Shown one piece after another: positions 41,409 through 49,633 of a stretch of 54,147 bases of DNA. The notes beneath the pieces are model-generated. The model was not told where the DNA came from. It worked only from the letters and a program-made list of their open reading frames with translations, and made no database searches. This stretch comes from Micromonospora orduensis. Its GTDB lineage: Bacteria > Actinomycetota > Actinomycetes > Mycobacteriales > Micromonosporaceae. Made by a program: the position numbers and the translations under genes. The stretch lies in NCBI RefSeq assembly GCF_006228125.1, contig NZ_VDFY01000203.1, positions 1 through 54,147 of the forward strand, written 5' to 3'. The stretch's first letter is position 1. Each line of letters begins with the position of its first letter.

Positions 41409-42653
41409 GTGAAGATCGGCATCTTGTCGTACCACTTCCCGCCCGAACCGGCGTTCATCCCGGGGAGCCTCGCCGAGGCGCTGGCCGCGCGGGGGCACGA
41501 GGTACGGGTGCTCACCGGCTTCCCGGACTACCCCGGGGGGCACGTCTACCCGGGCTGGCGGCAGCGCTGGCACCACGAGACACACAGTGAACGGCTGACC
41601 GTCCGGCGCGTGCCGAGGTACACCGGCGCGGGCGCGTCCACCGGCGCCCGGATGGCCAGCTACCTGTCCTTCGCCGGCAGCGCCACGATGGCCGCGCGCC
41701 GGGTCCTGGGCGATGTCGACGCGCTGTACGTCTTCCAGCTGCCGGCCACCACGTTCGCCGCGGCCGGGGTGCTGCGGCTGCTCGGACGGGTGCCGACGGT
41801 GCTGCACGTCCAGGACGTCTGGGCACGCGACGGAGTCGCCGAGGCGGGTGACGGACGGTGGGCGACACGGATGTCCGCCGCGATGACCAGGATCTACCGG
41901 TCGGCCGCGCGGGTGGCGGTCGCCGCGCCGTCCATGCGGGACCTGGTGGTCGCCGCCGGCGCCGACCCGGCCCGGGTCCAGGTGGTGCTGAACTGGACCG
42001 ACGAGCGGATCTTCCACCCGGCGACGCCGGACGCCGCGGCCCGTCAGCTGGTCCGCCGCGACGGTCGGTGCGTGGTGATGCACGCCGGCACGATCGGCGC
42101 CCGGCAGGGGCTGGAGACGGCGGTACGGGCGGCGGCGGCGCTGGACCGCACGATGGATCTGGTCCTGGTGGGCTCGGGTGGCGAGGAGCGGCGGGTGCGG
42201 GGGCTCGCCGCCGAACTGGGCGCGGAGAACATCCGCTTCGTGGAGCGGCGCTCGCCTGTCGACATGCCGCAGTTGTACGCCGCCGCCGACTACCAGCTGG
42301 TCATGTTGCGGGATCTGCCGGAGCTGCGGGGCATGGTGCCCGGCAAGCTGCAGGCCGCGCTCTCCTGCGCCGCGCCGGTGGTGGCCTCGGCCGGCGGCGA
42401 TACCGCCGAGCTGGTCGAACGGGCCCGGGCGGGGTTGTCCTGCCCGCCCGAGGACTGGGCCGCGCTGGCCGACCGGTTCTGGCTGGCCGCGACGATCCCC
42501 GGTCCGGAGCGGGTCGAGATGGGTCGCCGGGGGCGTGCGGCGTACCTGCGGGAGATGTCGTTGCCGGCCGGGGTCGACCGGATCGAGCGGCTGCTGTACG
42601 AGGCGGCCGGCCGCGTCGAGGAGCTCCCAGCCCCGCGAATGAACCTCGCATAA
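41409..42653 (+). CDS. Family-4 glycosyltransferase
   Basis: 414 residues from a GTG at 41409 (an in-frame GTG at 41391 is possible). GT-B fold: the N-terminal half starts MKIGILSYHFPPEPAF...LAEALAARGHEV. The C-terminal donor domain has VVMHAGTIGARQGLETAV, LVLVGSGGEE and VERRSPVDMPQLYAAADY, then GMVPGKLQAALSCAAPVVAS, the WbuB/WcaI-like pattern. Probably adds a sugar to a lipid-linked oligosaccharide for the local exopolysaccharide. The sugar is unknown. Confidence 0.9.
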   Translation: MKIGILSYHFPPEPAFIPGSLAEALAARGHEVRVLTGFPDYPGGHVYPGWRQRWHHETHSERLTVRRVPRYTGAGASTGARMASYLSFAGSATMAARRVLGDVDALYVFQLPATTFAAAGVLRLLGRVPTVLHVQDVWARDGVAEAGDGRWATRMSAAMTRIYRSAARVAVAAPSMRDLVVAAGADPARVQVVLNWTDERIFHPATPDAAARQLVRRDGRCVVMHAGTIGARQGLETAVRAAAALDRTMDLVLVGSGGEERRVRGLAAELGAENIRFVERRSPVDMPQLYAAADYQLVMLRDLPELRGMVPGKLQAALSCAAPVVASAGGDTAELVERARAGLSCPPEDWAALADRFWLAATIPGPERVEMGRRGRAAYLREMSLPAGVDRIERLLYEAAGRVEELPAPRMNLA

Positions 42654-42753
42654 GCCGCGAGACAAGCCATAACGGTACGAGAATGCGCGATGCGTGCTAA
42701 GAACGTCAGGGGAAATCGGACTTTGTGTCCGGTTCCGGAATGGGGAGTGTGGT

Positions 42754-44538
42754 GTGACGGAGAGCGAACGGCCGCGCCGGCGGCGTAGCCGGTCCCGGCG
42801 TCGCCGACGGGCGCGACTGCGACGGGCGGTGCTCGGCGCCCTGGTGGTCGCGTCGCTGCTGCTGACGGCGGGAGGCTGGGTCGGCTTTCGTGGTTGGCAG
42901 GCGCGCTCGCACCTGCTCAACGCCGCCGGTCTGGCGCGGGAGTTGAGCGCCCAGGTGATCGGCGGGGACACCGACCGCGCCCTGCGGACACTCGCCGCCC
43001 TCCAGGAGCAGGCCGGCGCGGCCCGAGCCGCGACCGACGACCCGGGCTGGGCGCTCGGCCGGCGTACGCCGATCGCGGGCGACGATCTCGACGCCGTGCG
43101 GCAGATCGCGGTCGCCATCGACGAGTTGGCCCGGCAGGCTTTCCCGACCCTGCTCCGGACGGACCTGACCAGCCTGGTACCGACCAGCGGTCGGCTGGAT
43201 CTGGCCCGGCTGACCTCGGTCTCGACCGAGCTGTCAGGGGTGAACGAGGCGGTGCAGCGCACCCGGCGCGACCTGGCCGTGGTGCCCGCCGACCGGCTGG
43301 TCAACCAGATCCGCCAGGCGCTGACCGACCTGCGCGGCGAGATCGACCGCCTGGCCAGCCTCACGACCGCCGCCGACCAGGGCGCCCGGCTGCTGCCGCC
43401 GCTGCTCGGCGCGAACGGCTCGCGACGGTACCTGCTGGTCTCGCAGAACCTCGCCGAGCTGCGCGCGACCGGCGGCATGTTCGGCGCGTACGCGATGATC
43501 GAGACCGACAACGGCAAGGTCAAGATGGGGTTGCAGGGCAGCAGCGCGTCCCTGGGCCGGTTCACGCCGGCGTTGAAGCTGCCGGCCGAGACCCGGGCGC
43601 TCTGGACCGACCTGCCCGGCATCTATCCCGCCGACGTCAACCTGAGCCCGCACTTCCCGACCGCCGCGGCGCTGTACCGGGAGATGTTTCGGCGCAAGAC
43701 CGGGACGACAGTCGATGGCGTGCTCGCCGTCGACCCGGTGGTGCTGTCCTATCTGCTGAAGGCGACCGGTCCGGTGCTGGTGCCCGGTGGCGTTCCGCTG
43801 GCCAGCGAGAAGGTCGTGCAGACCCTGCTCAACGACAGCTACCAACGGCTGGATGTCCGGCAGCAGGACACCTTCTTCGCGGCCTCGGCCGCCGCGGTGT
43901 TCGACGCCTTTTTAAAGAAGAATGTCAACCCACGGGTGTTGTTGTCCGCATTCGACCGTGCTATCACCGAACGCCGGATATTGTTCTGGAGTGCCCGACC
44001 TGAGGAACAGCGGACGTTCGGCGACAGCCGGATGGCCGGGACGCTTCCGGAACAGGACACCGTGCCGACAGTCGGCGTGTTCCTCAACGACGGCAGCGGC
44101 GCGAAGCTCGGCTACTACCTGCGGCCGACGGCGAACCTGACGGTGGGCGAATGCCGCCCCGACGGTCGTCGCGAGCTCCGGCTGCGGGTGACCCTGCGCT
44201 CGACGGCACCTAAGTCCGGACTCAGCGAGTCCGTCCTCGGCCTCGGCCTGGCCGGCGATCCGTACACCGCACGCACCCTGGTGTCGATCTTCAGCCCGGC
44301 CGGCGGCGCGGTGCTCGAGGCCCGGCTCGACGGGGTCGAGACGGCACTTGGCAGCGGCACGGAACGCCGCCGGCAGGTGGCGACGGCCAACGTCGACGTC
44401 GGCCCCGGCGCCGAGAGGGCGCTGGAGGTCACCGTGCTGACGGCCAAGACCGGCGTCGGACAGGCCGAGCTGTGGCTGACCCCCACCGCCAGCCCTTGGA
44501 CCACCCAAGTTCATTCCGCACCAAGCTGTGACCAGTAG
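42754..44538 (+). CDS. DUF4012-domain membrane protein
   Basis: 594 residues from a GTG with GGGAG upstream. A strongly basic start (RRRRSRSRRRRRARLRR) precedes one helix at about 27-47. The rest is extracellular: a helical coiled-coil-like part (about 55-215), then DUF4012 from about residue 220 with the marker YLLVSQNLAELRATGGMFGAYAMI, TDLPGIYPADVNLSPHFPTAA and GVLAVDPVVLSYLL. DUF4012 proteins are common in actinobacterial and firmicute exopolysaccharide loci; the biochemical role is unknown. Followed 13 bases later by the LPXTG protein. Confidence 0.9.
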   Translation: MTESERPRRRRSRSRRRRRARLRRAVLGALVVASLLLTAGGWVGFRGWQARSHLLNAAGLARELSAQVIGGDTDRALRTLAALQEQAGAARAATDDPGWALGRRTPIAGDDLDAVRQIAVAIDELARQAFPTLLRTDLTSLVPTSGRLDLARLTSVSTELSGVNEAVQRTRRDLAVVPADRLVNQIRQALTDLRGEIDRLASLTTAADQGARLLPPLLGANGSRRYLLVSQNLAELRATGGMFGAYAMIETDNGKVKMGLQGSSASLGRFTPALKLPAETRALWTDLPGIYPADVNLSPHFPTAAALYREMFRRKTGTTVDGVLAVDPVVLSYLLKATGPVLVPGGVPLASEKVVQTLLNDSYQRLDVRQQDTFFAASAAAVFDAFLKKNVNPRVLLSAFDRAITERRILFWSARPEEQRTFGDSRMAGTLPEQDTVPTVGVFLNDGSGAKLGYYLRPTANLTVGECRPDGRRELRLRVTLRSTAPKSGLSESVLGLGLAGDPYTARTLVSIFSPAGGAVLEARLDGVETALGSGTERRRQVATANVDVGPGAERALEVTVLTAKTGVGQAELWLTPTASPWTTQVHSAPSCDQ

Positions 44539-44551
44539 GAGGGAACCAATC

Positions 44552-45181
44552 ATGCGGCTATCCCGCATCATCATGGCGCTCACGGTCGGCCTGGCCGTGG
44601 TGGCCGTGCCGACGGCAGCGGGGGCGGCACAGCCGCAGCCGACGCCCAGCGCGACCACAGACCCGCCCCAGCCGCCACCGTACGTGCCCGCACCCCCGTC
44701 GTTGACCGTCAACCGGCCGACGATCTTCCTGGGCGAGACCGTCGTGCTGACCGGCACCGGCTTCGGTCCGAACGAGATCGTCGACATCTCGGTGACGGTA
44801 ACCCCGTTGGCCGCTCCGGCAGCCGGTCAGGCGCCGGCGCGTCGCAGCGACGGCACCACCGTCGCCATGGCGCCGGTGGCGTACCAGGCGAGCGCGCCGC
44901 TGAACTTCACGGCGTTCACCGACGCCCAGGGCCGCTTCACCAAGAGCTACCGGCCGTCGGTGACGGGTCTGCTGACTCACGCCGCCACCGGTCGGGAGTC
45001 CGGCCGGACCGCCAGCACCGAGCTGCGGGTGTTGCACAAGAAGCAGCCGCTGCCCGTCACCGGTGACAGCATCGGTACGCCCATGAAGCTCGGCGGTGGC
45101 CTGGTCGGCGCCGGCGCGCTCATGTTGCTGCTGACCCTGGCCTGGCGTCGTCGTCAGCGCTTCGGCGGGGCTGCGCACTGA
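44552..45181 (+). CDS. LPXTG-anchored surface protein
   Basis: 209 residues from an ATG behind AGGAGGGAA. A signal peptide (about 1-26, ending AGAAQ), a Pro-rich linker, and an Ig-like beta domain (about 45-160, VVLTGTGFGPNEIVDISVTV) come first. A complete sorting signal follows: LPVTG at 167-171, a hydrophobic helix and an Arg-rich tail RRRQR. Sortase would link it to peptidoglycan. Directly downstream of DUF4012 in one operon and ended by a perfect hairpin, so the two products probably act together at the surface. Confidence 0.88.
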   Translation: MRLSRIIMALTVGLAVVAVPTAAGAAQPQPTPSATTDPPQPPPYVPAPPSLTVNRPTIFLGETVVLTGTGFGPNEIVDISVTVTPLAAPAAGQAPARRSDGTTVAMAPVAYQASAPLNFTAFTDAQGRFTKSYRPSVTGLLTHAATGRESGRTASTELRVLHKKQPLPVTGDSIGTPMKLGGGLVGAGALMLLLTLAWRRRQRFGGAAH

Positions 45182-45220
45182 TCGGCACCACCACCGGGCA
45201 GTGCCCGGATCTCACCTGAG

Positions 45221-45256
45221 GCTGGTGCCCGCCGGATTTGTCCGGCGGGCACCAGC
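45221..45256 (+). terminator. Terminator of the DUF4012/LPXTG operon
   Basis: Perfect 16-bp inverted repeat (GCTGGTGCCCGCCGGA and complement) with a 4-base loop, 39 bases after the stop. Confidence 0.88.
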
Positions 45257-45319
45257 CCGTCCTGCGTCCGGGGTGTCCGGCATCACCCGGCTCGCCGCAC
45301 GTGTGAGTGTTTTGTCCCG

Positions 45320-45460
45320 GTCTGGACCGTGACCGGCCGCACCCGTGCGGCGGAATGGCCGCGGGCCGGGGGCCGTTACACACCCCGACGATCGCAGGAC
45401 CACGGGCCGCCGGCCCGACGGTCCGCCCCCGGGAATGACCCCCGGCCGCCGGTCGTTACA
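45320..45460 (+). promoter_or_regulatory. Tandem GGAAT-N18-GTT promoters, copy 1 of a duplicated element
   Basis: Two promoters of the SigR/SigH-like ECF form lie exactly 80 bases apart: GGAAT 45352-45356 with GTT 45375-45377, and GGGAAT 45431-45436 with GTT 45455-45457. Both spacers are exactly 18 bases. CCGCAC-CC-GTGCGG, an inverted repeat, abuts the first -35. The segment GACGATCGCAGGACCACGG follows the first -10. The whole block recurs at 54004-54144. It precedes the secreted lysozyme-like gene by about 150 bases. The remaining part of the 427-base gap (45461-45608) is a leader with no feature I recognise. Confidence 0.7.
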
Positions 45461-45608
45461 CCCGGTCCGGCGCCACGAGCCGCCGCTTGCGGCAGCCGAC
45501 CGAAGACTTTCCCCGTGTACGCGCAGCGCCGGACGAGGTGCTCACACCCGCGTCACCATCCCCCGATCGGTGTGCGGGTGTTTCCTACCCCCGAAGGAGC
45601 TAAGCCCC

Positions 45609-46196
45609 ATGAACACGATCATGCGCAAGGGTGTGCTGTCCGTTGCTGGTATGGCGTTCGTCGGTGGCGTGTTCGCCGGTCCGGTCGCCCACGCCGTCAA
45701 CAACCCCGTCAGCGATGCCCGACCGGTGGCGGTCGTCCAGGCCGACAAGCCGGACATCGGTACGCTGATCCCGCACGGCACCCAGGGCGAGCAGTCGCAC
45801 ATCGACCTGAACGACGAGCAGACCGCGAACGTCAAGGCGATCATCGCCGCGACGAAGAAGGCCGGCCTGCCGGAGCGGGCGGCGGTCATCTCGATCGCGA
45901 CGAGCCTGCAGGAGTCGAAGCTGGAGAACCTCGGCCACCTCGGCGACCGCAACGACCACGACTCGTTGGGCCTGTTCCAGCAGCGCCCGTCCAGTGGTTG
46001 GGGCACGCCGGAGCAGATCACCGACCCGGAGTACTCGACGACGGCGTTCCTCAAGGGTCTGAAGCAGGTCGACGGGTGGCAGGACATGCCGCTGACCGAC
46101 GCCGCGCAGACGGTGCAGGTCTCGGCCTACCCGGACGCGTACGCGCAGTGGGAGCAGCAGGCCGCTGACCTGGTCGCACAGTACTGGAACAGCTGA
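45609..46196 (+). CDS. Small secreted transglycosylase/lysozyme-like protein
   Basis: 195 residues from an ATG with GAAGGAG upstream. The signal peptide occupies about 1-29 (MRKGVLSVAGMAFVGGVFAG, cleavage after AHA). The mature part has a helical domain with ISIATSLQESKLENLGHLGDRN and SLGLFQQRPSSGWG, the pattern of a goose-lysozyme/SLT-like fold with the likely catalytic Glu in LQES. A C-terminal VQVSAYPDAYAQWE helix follows. Related proteins are widespread in Micromonosporaceae. A cell-wall role is inferred. Expression probably depends on the two upstream ECF-type promoters. Confidence 0.82.
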   Translation: MNTIMRKGVLSVAGMAFVGGVFAGPVAHAVNNPVSDARPVAVVQADKPDIGTLIPHGTQGEQSHIDLNDEQTANVKAIIAATKKAGLPERAAVISIATSLQESKLENLGHLGDRNDHDSLGLFQQRPSSGWGTPEQITDPEYSTTAFLKGLKQVDGWQDMPLTDAAQTVQVSAYPDAYAQWEQQAADLVAQYWNS

Positions 46197-46203
46197 CCCG
46201 CAC

Positions 46204-46236
46204 ATGGCCGGCACCCCGATCCGGGGTGCCGGCCAT
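46204..46236. terminator. Bidirectional terminator
   Basis: Perfect 14-bp arms (ATGGCCGGCACCCC and complement) with a 5-base loop, between converging stop codons of the lysozyme-like and MFS genes. Confidence 0.85.
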
Positions 46237-46255
46237 CGGCGTACCCCAGGGTTTG

Positions 46256-47713
46256 TCAGCCCTTGCGGAGGATGTCGATCAGCGCGGCGACCAGCGCGAG
46301 CGCGATGATCCCGGTGGCCAGCACGAGTGACGTCTCGAAGGCAGTGGTCCAGTTGCCGCGGCTGTCGGCCAGGGTGGAGAAGAACATCGAGCCGACGGCG
46401 GCGATGCCCGCCGCGGCGCCGATCCGCTGACCGGTCTGGAGCATGCCCGCCCCGCTGCCCGCCTGATCCACGGGGACCTGGGCGAGGGTGAGCGTCTGGT
46501 TGGGTGCGATCACCAGTCCGCTGCCGATGCCGGCGACGAGCAGGGGAGCGGCGGTGACCCAGGGCGCCGGGGCGTCCGGCGCCAGGCGGAGCACGACGAC
46601 CGTCGCGGTCAGGCCGATGACCACGGCGAGCAGTCCGATGCCGACCAGCGGTCGACCGAAGCGGTTGACGACGCGTCCGCCCAGCGCGGACGCGGCGGCC
46701 GACCCGAGGGCGAACGGCGTGATGGCCAGGCCGGCGACGAGGGCGCTGTAGCCGAGGCCGTTCTGCAGGTACAGGGTGAAGACGAAGAAGATCGCGGTGA
46801 AGCCGCCGAAGTAGATCAGCGCGATGAGTGACCCCAGCGTGTACGACTGGAAGGTGAACAGCTTCAGGTCGAACAGGGGCTCGTGGTGGCGTGCGTACGA
46901 GCGCTCCCAGAGCCCGAACACGACAAGCACCGCGAGGCCGGCCGGGATGAGCGCCCACTTCCACGGGGTCTCCCACTGCTGGTCCTGCACCAGGGGCAGC
47001 AGGAGCAGGACCACGCCCACGCCGAGCAGCAGCACGCCGACGGGGTCGAGCCGTCGCCGCTCCGGCGTGCCCTCGGGGCGGGTGGGCAGCAGTCGCCAAC
47101 CGAGGATCACCGCGAGGATGCCGACGGGCACGTTGACGAAGAAGACCCACCGCCAGCCGTGCGCCTCGCCGCCGACGGCGATGAGCAGTCCGCCGAGAAG
47201 GGGTCCGACGGCTGTGGAGATACCGATGGTGGCGCCGAGCAGCCCGAACGGGCGGGCTCGTTCCGACCCGCGGAACAGTTGCTGGATCAGCCCGGTCACC
47301 TGCGGGTTGACCACGCCGGCCGCGGCGCCCTGGAGCAGCCGGGCGGCGACCAGCCACGTCGGTGAGGTGGCCAGGCCGGCGAGCGCGCTGGTCAGCGTGA
47401 ACAGGGAGATGCCGAAGACGAACGCGTTGCGCCGTCCACGGGCGTCGCCGAAGCGACCGGCGGGCACGAGGACCAGGCCGAAGGTGAGCGCGTACCCGGA
47501 CAGGACCCACTGGAGGTCACTCGGTGAGGCGTGCAACGCCCGGTCGATGGACGGCACCGCGACGTTGACGATGCTCACGTCGAGCAGCGTCATGAACGCG
47601 GCGACCAACCCGACGCCGAGGGCCTGCCAGCGTCTGCGGTTCTCGGCGGCGTCGAGTGGCTGCGGCGCCTGCGCCGTGCTCATCGGGCCGCCCGCCGACG
47701 GGTGATCGTCCAT
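46256..47713 (-). CDS. MFS drug exporter, DHA2 (14-helix) family
   Basis: 485 residues from the ATG at 47713; an ATG at 47683 is an alternative. About 14 membrane segments. Family motifs: LDVSIVNVAVPSI in helix 1, GRFGDARGRRN (motif A) after helix 2, and ARLLQGAAAGVVNPQ and GPLLGG (motif C region) in helices 4-5. The EmrB/QacA-type family expels drugs or natural products using the proton gradient. No adjacent TetR or MarR repressor, so its substrate is open. Confidence 0.9.
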   Translation of the reverse strand: MDDHPSAGGPMSTAQAPQPLDAAENRRRWQALGVGLVAAFMTLLDVSIVNVAVPSIDRALHASPSDLQWVLSGYALTFGLVLVPAGRFGDARGRRNAFVFGISLFTLTSALAGLATSPTWLVAARLLQGAAAGVVNPQVTGLIQQLFRGSERARPFGLLGATIGISTAVGPLLGGLLIAVGGEAHGWRWVFFVNVPVGILAVILGWRLLPTRPEGTPERRRLDPVGVLLLGVGVVLLLLPLVQDQQWETPWKWALIPAGLAVLVVFGLWERSYARHHEPLFDLKLFTFQSYTLGSLIALIYFGGFTAIFFVFTLYLQNGLGYSALVAGLAITPFALGSAAASALGGRVVNRFGRPLVGIGLLAVVIGLTATVVVLRLAPDAPAPWVTAAPLLVAGIGSGLVIAPNQTLTLAQVPVDQAGSGAGMLQTGQRIGAAAGIAAVGSMFFSTLADSRGNWTTAFETSLVLATGIIALALVAALIDILRKG

Positions 47714-47768
47714 TCCTGCTCGCTACCCCGGTCATCGGGGGCCGAATCGCCGCGGGCGGTCCCTCGGG

Positions 47769-48005
47769 TCACGCCATCTGGCGGGCGCAGAACCGGGGGC
47801 CGAAGTCGAGGCCGGCTATCGGGGAGTCCTCGCGGTGCAGCAGACCCTTCTCGGTGAGCAGGTGCAGCGGGGCGTGCACCTGCTCCTCGGTCAGTCCGGC
47901 CTCCTCGCTGATGAGGTCCGGGTACGGCACGTGCCCGCGCTGTTCGAGGGTGGTGACCGCCTGGTACACCAGTTGTTCGACCTCCGACAGCTGCACCTGC
48001 TGCAT
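47769..48005 (-). CDS. Small winged-helix-like protein
   Basis: 78 residues from an ATG with an excellent GGAGGAG site. The sequence alternates helices in the order of a winged helix-turn-helix (LSEVEQLVYQAVTTLEQ, YPDLISEEAGLTEEQVHAPLHLLTEKGLLHRE) and ends in a Cys-containing tail. It could be a small DNA-binding regulator or a degenerate HTH protein. Promoter and target unknown; 55 bases upstream of the MFS gene in the same direction, so possibly co-transcribed with it. Confidence 0.75.
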   Translation of the reverse strand: MQQVQLSEVEQLVYQAVTTLEQRGHVPYPDLISEEAGLTEEQVHAPLHLLTEKGLLHREDSPIAGLDFGPRFCARQMA

Positions 48006-48152
48006 GATCTCCTCCTTTGTCCGTCCGCTCGGCGCGGACGTTCGCACGGCGTCGGGTACCCCCTGGGGCAGCGAAGATGCCCACCCGATCGGGCGGTCGA
48101 GGCGACGTGCCGTGGCCGGTCCGCGCGGCGGGCGGTGCCCTAGGCTGCAACG

Positions 48153-49307
48153 GTGATCATCTGGGATCTCATCGTCGTCGGCGCCGGTCCCGCCGGGCTC
48201 TCCGCGGCCCACGCCGCCGCCCGGGCGGGCGTTCGCACCCTGGTCGTCGAGCGGGCCGCGCACCCGAGGTACAAGACGTGTGGTGGAGGGCTGATCGGTA
48301 CCTCACTGGCCGCCGTCCGGGACCGGATCGAGGTGCCGGCGCGCGACCGGGTGGATCGGGTGACGTTCACCCGGGACGGCCGCCGGGAGTTCACCCGCCG
48401 GCACGCCAGCCCGGTGGTGACAATGGTGCGCCGGGATGAGTTCGACGACCGGTTACGCGCCGCGGCTGTCGCCGCCGGCGCGCAGATCCGCGAGCACGTG
48501 GCGGTCCGCGCGATCGAGCAGGACCCTGAGCGGGTACGCCTGCGGCTGGCCGACGGTACGACGCTCACGGCGCGGGCGGTGATCGGCGCGGACGGGTCGT
48601 CCGGGGTGACTGCCCGGCACGTGGGGGTGCGGTACCGGCAGGTGGATCTCGGTCTGGAGCTGGAGGTGCCGGTGCCGCCGGCGGAGCAGGAGCGGTGGCG
48701 GGGGCGTCTGCTGCTGGACTGGGGGGCGATGCCCGGCTCCTACGCGTGGGTCTTTCCCAAGGGGGAGCGCTTGACGGTCGGGGTGATCGCGGCCCGGGGC
48801 GCGGGGGAGGGGACGCGGGAGTATCTGCGGCGGTTCGTCGACCGGTTGGGCTTGACCGGGCTGCCGGCGGAGCACGACTCCGGTCACCTGACGCGCTGCC
48901 GCGAGGAGGGTTCCCCGTTGCGTGCCGGTCGGGTGTTGGTGGCCGGGGACGCGGCGGGGCTGTTGGAGCCGTGGAGCCGCGAGGGCATCAGTTTCGCGTT
49001 GCGGTCCGGGGAGTTGGCGGGCATGGCGGTCGCCGCCGGCGAGCTGGCCGGGTACGAGCGGGCGGTGGCCGAGCGTCTGGTGCCGGAGATGCGGGCGGGG
49101 TTCCGGCTGCTCGACGTGTTCATCCACCGCCCGGGGGTGTTCCACGCGCTGTTGGCGACCCCGCCGGGATGGCGGATGTTCGTCCAGTTCTGTCAGGGGC
49201 GGGCGAGCTTCGCCGAGATGCTGGGGCGCCGGCCGATCCGGGCGGCGCTCGCGATGCTGGACCGGCTGCCCAGCCGGCGGCCGTCCCCTATTCACCCAGG
49301 ATCCTAG
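48153..49307 (+). CDS. Geranylgeranyl-reductase-family FAD oxidoreductase
   Basis: 384 residues from a GTG. The FAD-binding Rossmann motif VVGAGPAGLSAA at 9-20 and VVERAAHPRYKTCGGGL are followed by IGADGSSGVTA and the second FAD motif VAGDAAGLLEPWSREGISFALRSG near residue 265-290. The family reduces double bonds of isoprenoid chains (menaquinone or lipid tails) or acts on related polyprenyl substrates. Here the substrate is unknown, and no polyprenyl synthase is adjacent. Confidence 0.9.
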   Translation: MIIWDLIVVGAGPAGLSAAHAAARAGVRTLVVERAAHPRYKTCGGGLIGTSLAAVRDRIEVPARDRVDRVTFTRDGRREFTRRHASPVVTMVRRDEFDDRLRAAAVAAGAQIREHVAVRAIEQDPERVRLRLADGTTLTARAVIGADGSSGVTARHVGVRYRQVDLGLELEVPVPPAEQERWRGRLLLDWGAMPGSYAWVFPKGERLTVGVIAARGAGEGTREYLRRFVDRLGLTGLPAEHDSGHLTRCREEGSPLRAGRVLVAGDAAGLLEPWSREGISFALRSGELAGMAVAAGELAGYERAVAERLVPEMRAGFRLLDVFIHRPGVFHALLATPPGWRMFVQFCQGRASFAEMLGRRPIRAALAMLDRLPSRRPSPIHPGS

Positions 49308-49399
49308 GACGGTCTACGGGGTGTGCGCCGGACAGCACAGCGGAACCTTCCACCGACCCGCCGGTCACCGGACAATGGCGGGGGAGCAGGGAGGTGGCG

Positions 49400-49573
49400 A
49401 TGGCCGAGCAACCGTTCACCGATGACGAGTACGCGTTTCTGCGCCATGTGCGGTTCGGGGAGCTGCCGCCCGCCGTCCGCCCGGACGACCGGGTCGCGTT
49501 GACCGAGACGGACCCGGGGCGTGACGGGCCGGACAGGGCCGAGGACCCGATCCGCTGGAACGTGCAGGGCTGA
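49400..49573 (+). CDS. Small acidic protein of 57 residues
   Basis: 57 residues from an ATG 6 bases after a strong GGGAGG site. Sequence rich in Asp, Glu and Arg, without hydrophobic segments (ends DPIRWNVQG). Similar short acidic proteins occur widely in actinobacteria; none has a known function to my knowledge. 92 bases after the oxidoreductase. Confidence 0.7.
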   Translation: MAEQPFTDDEYAFLRHVRFGELPPAVRPDDRVALTETDPGRDGPDRAEDPIRWNVQG

Positions 49574-49583
49574 GAACACGCGA

Positions 49584-49614
49584 CGGGCCGCGGGTGATCA
49601 CCACCCACGGCCCG
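49584..49614. terminator. Bidirectional hairpin
   Basis: CGGGCCGCGGGTG and CACCCACGGCCCG pair with one G-T wobble around a 5-base loop, between the converging 57-residue gene and the nucleotidase. Confidence 0.7.
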
Positions 49615-49633
49615 CCCCGACGTGTCGCTCCGG

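Noticed and set aside
45320..45608. c-di-AMP (ydaO) riboswitch in the leader of the lysozyme-like gene
   Set aside because: Such riboswitches are common before wall-hydrolase genes, so I looked. The GGGTGAATC and CGTCAGCTAACC hallmarks are absent. The repeats are explained better as promoters.
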